A stretch of 6,415 bases of DNA from Candidatus Poseidoniaceae archaeon (lineage in GTDB: Archaea; Thermoplasmatota; Poseidoniia; Poseidoniales; Poseidoniaceae). The notes below the pieces were generated by a model. It was given only the letters and a program-made list of their open reading frames with translations, did not search any database and was not told the DNA's origin. Shown in pieces: positions 5,666 through 6,415 of the stretch. The first letter of the stretch is position 1; each line of letters starts with the position of its first letter. The stretch lies in contig JALRLN010000080.1 of assembly GCA_023254445.1 (NCBI GenBank), forward strand, positions 1 through 6,415. Reading direction: 5' to 3'. Made by a program: the position numbers and the translations under genes.

Positions 5666-6415
5666 TCAGCGCTCCTCGGACTCCCGTTCCTCGAGCGGCC
5701 ATGGCGACAATGGCGTCATCCACAGGGCTGAGGGGGCAGGACGCGGCCAACCGCGGGGACGGCGGCCCTCGTCGTCGAGCATGCTCACCACGTGGGCGAT
5801 GTGCCTGTCCAACACCTCGGCCACGTGCGCACGCCCTCGAATGGCTGGCCCTCGCATGGGCACCACGGCTTCGAGGTGCAGGTCACGAAGGCGCATCAGG
5901 CTTGAGCGATGATCCAGCAACGACGCACCAGGGAGGTCCAGCCTTGCCGGCAGATCAGCACGGGGGAGAACTCCACCGACCACGGCAATGGAACGGTCAT
6001 CGACGATGTAGCCCATCGCTTCTGGCGCGTGTCCCGGCAAGGCAAGGGCCTGCACTCCTCCATCGCCGAGGGCGAACACGTCCCCGTCTGCGATCGCCTG
6101 TGCACGCACCGGTGGCATGTCGGAGTCGTACCTGTTGGCCCACGTGGAAAAGAAGTCACCCGTTTCCAAGGCAGAAACCCCGTCGTTCCCAACCCACGTG
6201 GTGACCTCCGGCCATTGCTCCACAAGGTGGGCCGCTCCGCCGGCGAAGGGGAAGCGACGGCTGGTCAAGAGCAGGTGTTCCGGAGAGGGCCCATCATCCA
6301 GAACGCCGAGGATGCGCTCCACCTGCAACTGCTGGTACCACGACGTCCCCGCGTCGATGACCAACGAGGACCCTTCACCCACCACGACGACGCAATTGGC
6401 ATCGTGGTGGATGCC
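5666..6415 (-). CDS. metallo-beta-lactamase-fold protein lacking most metal ligands (partial)
   Basis: The frame stays open to the right edge, so the 5' end is missing; 249 residues are visible. Positions below count from the first visible codon. The N terminus (DANCVVVVGEGSSLVIDAGT, 5-24) matches the usual opening strands of the fold. Where the family has LTHxHxDHxGG, the sequence is LTSRRFPFAGG (50-60): all three histidines and the aspartate are replaced, while flanking residues align. The later PGHAP (127-131) keeps its histidine, but the expected aspartate of the GD motif is G148 (VVGGVL) and the expected last histidine is R188 (VVPMRGP). The fold seems intact without frameshifts, so this is probably a non-catalytic relative with a binding or structural role. 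The last 40 residues are proline- and charge-rich. A GTG at 6385 is an internal valine, not the start. It converges on the short propeller gene with 8 nt between stops. Confidence 0.88.
   Translation of the reverse strand, partial: GIHHDANCVVVVGEGSSLVIDAGTSWYQQLQVERILGVLDDGPSPEHLLLTSRRFPFAGGAAHLVEQWPEVTTWVGNDGVSALETGDFFSTWANRYDSDMPPVRAQAIADGDVFALGDGGVQALALPGHAPEAMGYIVDDRSIAVVGGVLPRADLPARLDLPGASLLDHRSSLMRLRDLHLEAVVPMRGPAIRGRAHVAEVLDRHIAHVVSMLDDEGRRPRGWPRPAPSALWMTPLSPWPLEERESEER

Noticed and set aside
6383..6385. GTG as the start of the beta-lactamase-fold gene
   Set aside because: The frame continues upstream with residues that match the family's opening strand (DANCVVVV), so the gene simply runs off the window.

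Overview
The window looks like a piece of archaeal chromosome. It carries a TFB-type transcription initiation factor with a TATA-like element and Shine-Dalgarno site in front of it, and a tRNA-Ala with the universal G3:U70 identity pair. High GC by eye, tightly packed genes, WD40-like propeller proteins and the style of the TFB suggest a marine Thermoplasmatota/Euryarchaeota lineage such as Marine Group II (Poseidoniales). That placement is inference; a TFB or PurA phylogeny would settle it. I see no phage, transposon, CRISPR or integration signal.

Left block, all on the minus strand and transcribed right to left: purA (3510-2209, full-length adenylosuccinate synthetase), then an unrecognised 217-residue protein (2166-1513) that I read as a possible caspase/CHAT-like clan CD peptidase fold, then a 463-residue protein with a coiled-coil N terminus and a beta-propeller (1529-138), then tRNA-Ala(UGC) (73-1). 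Gaps are 42 nt, then a 17-nt overlap, so the three protein genes probably form one operon, with the last two likely translated together.

Centre: 3511-3744 is the shared divergent promoter region between purA and the TFB gene. It holds an 8-bp inverted repeat in the probable purA leader or promoter, a weak purA TATA candidate, and a convincing TATA-like box and Shine-Dalgarno for TFB.

Right block, plus strand: tfb (3745-4707), an 89-residue basic protein with two cysteine pairs (4750-5019) whose ATG sits in the loop of a small hairpin, and a 199-residue short propeller-like protein (5058-5657). These three are closely spaced and may be co-transcribed from the TFB promoter. A convergent minus-strand gene (6415-5666, open at the right edge) has a metallo-beta-lactamase fold whose metal ligands are nearly all replaced, so it is probably a pseudoenzyme.

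The housekeeping content (purine synthesis, basal transcription, tRNA) is ordinary. The parts worth pursuing are the putative peptidase/propeller pair, the metal-ligand-free beta-lactamase-fold protein, and the zinc-ribbon-like protein next to TFB.
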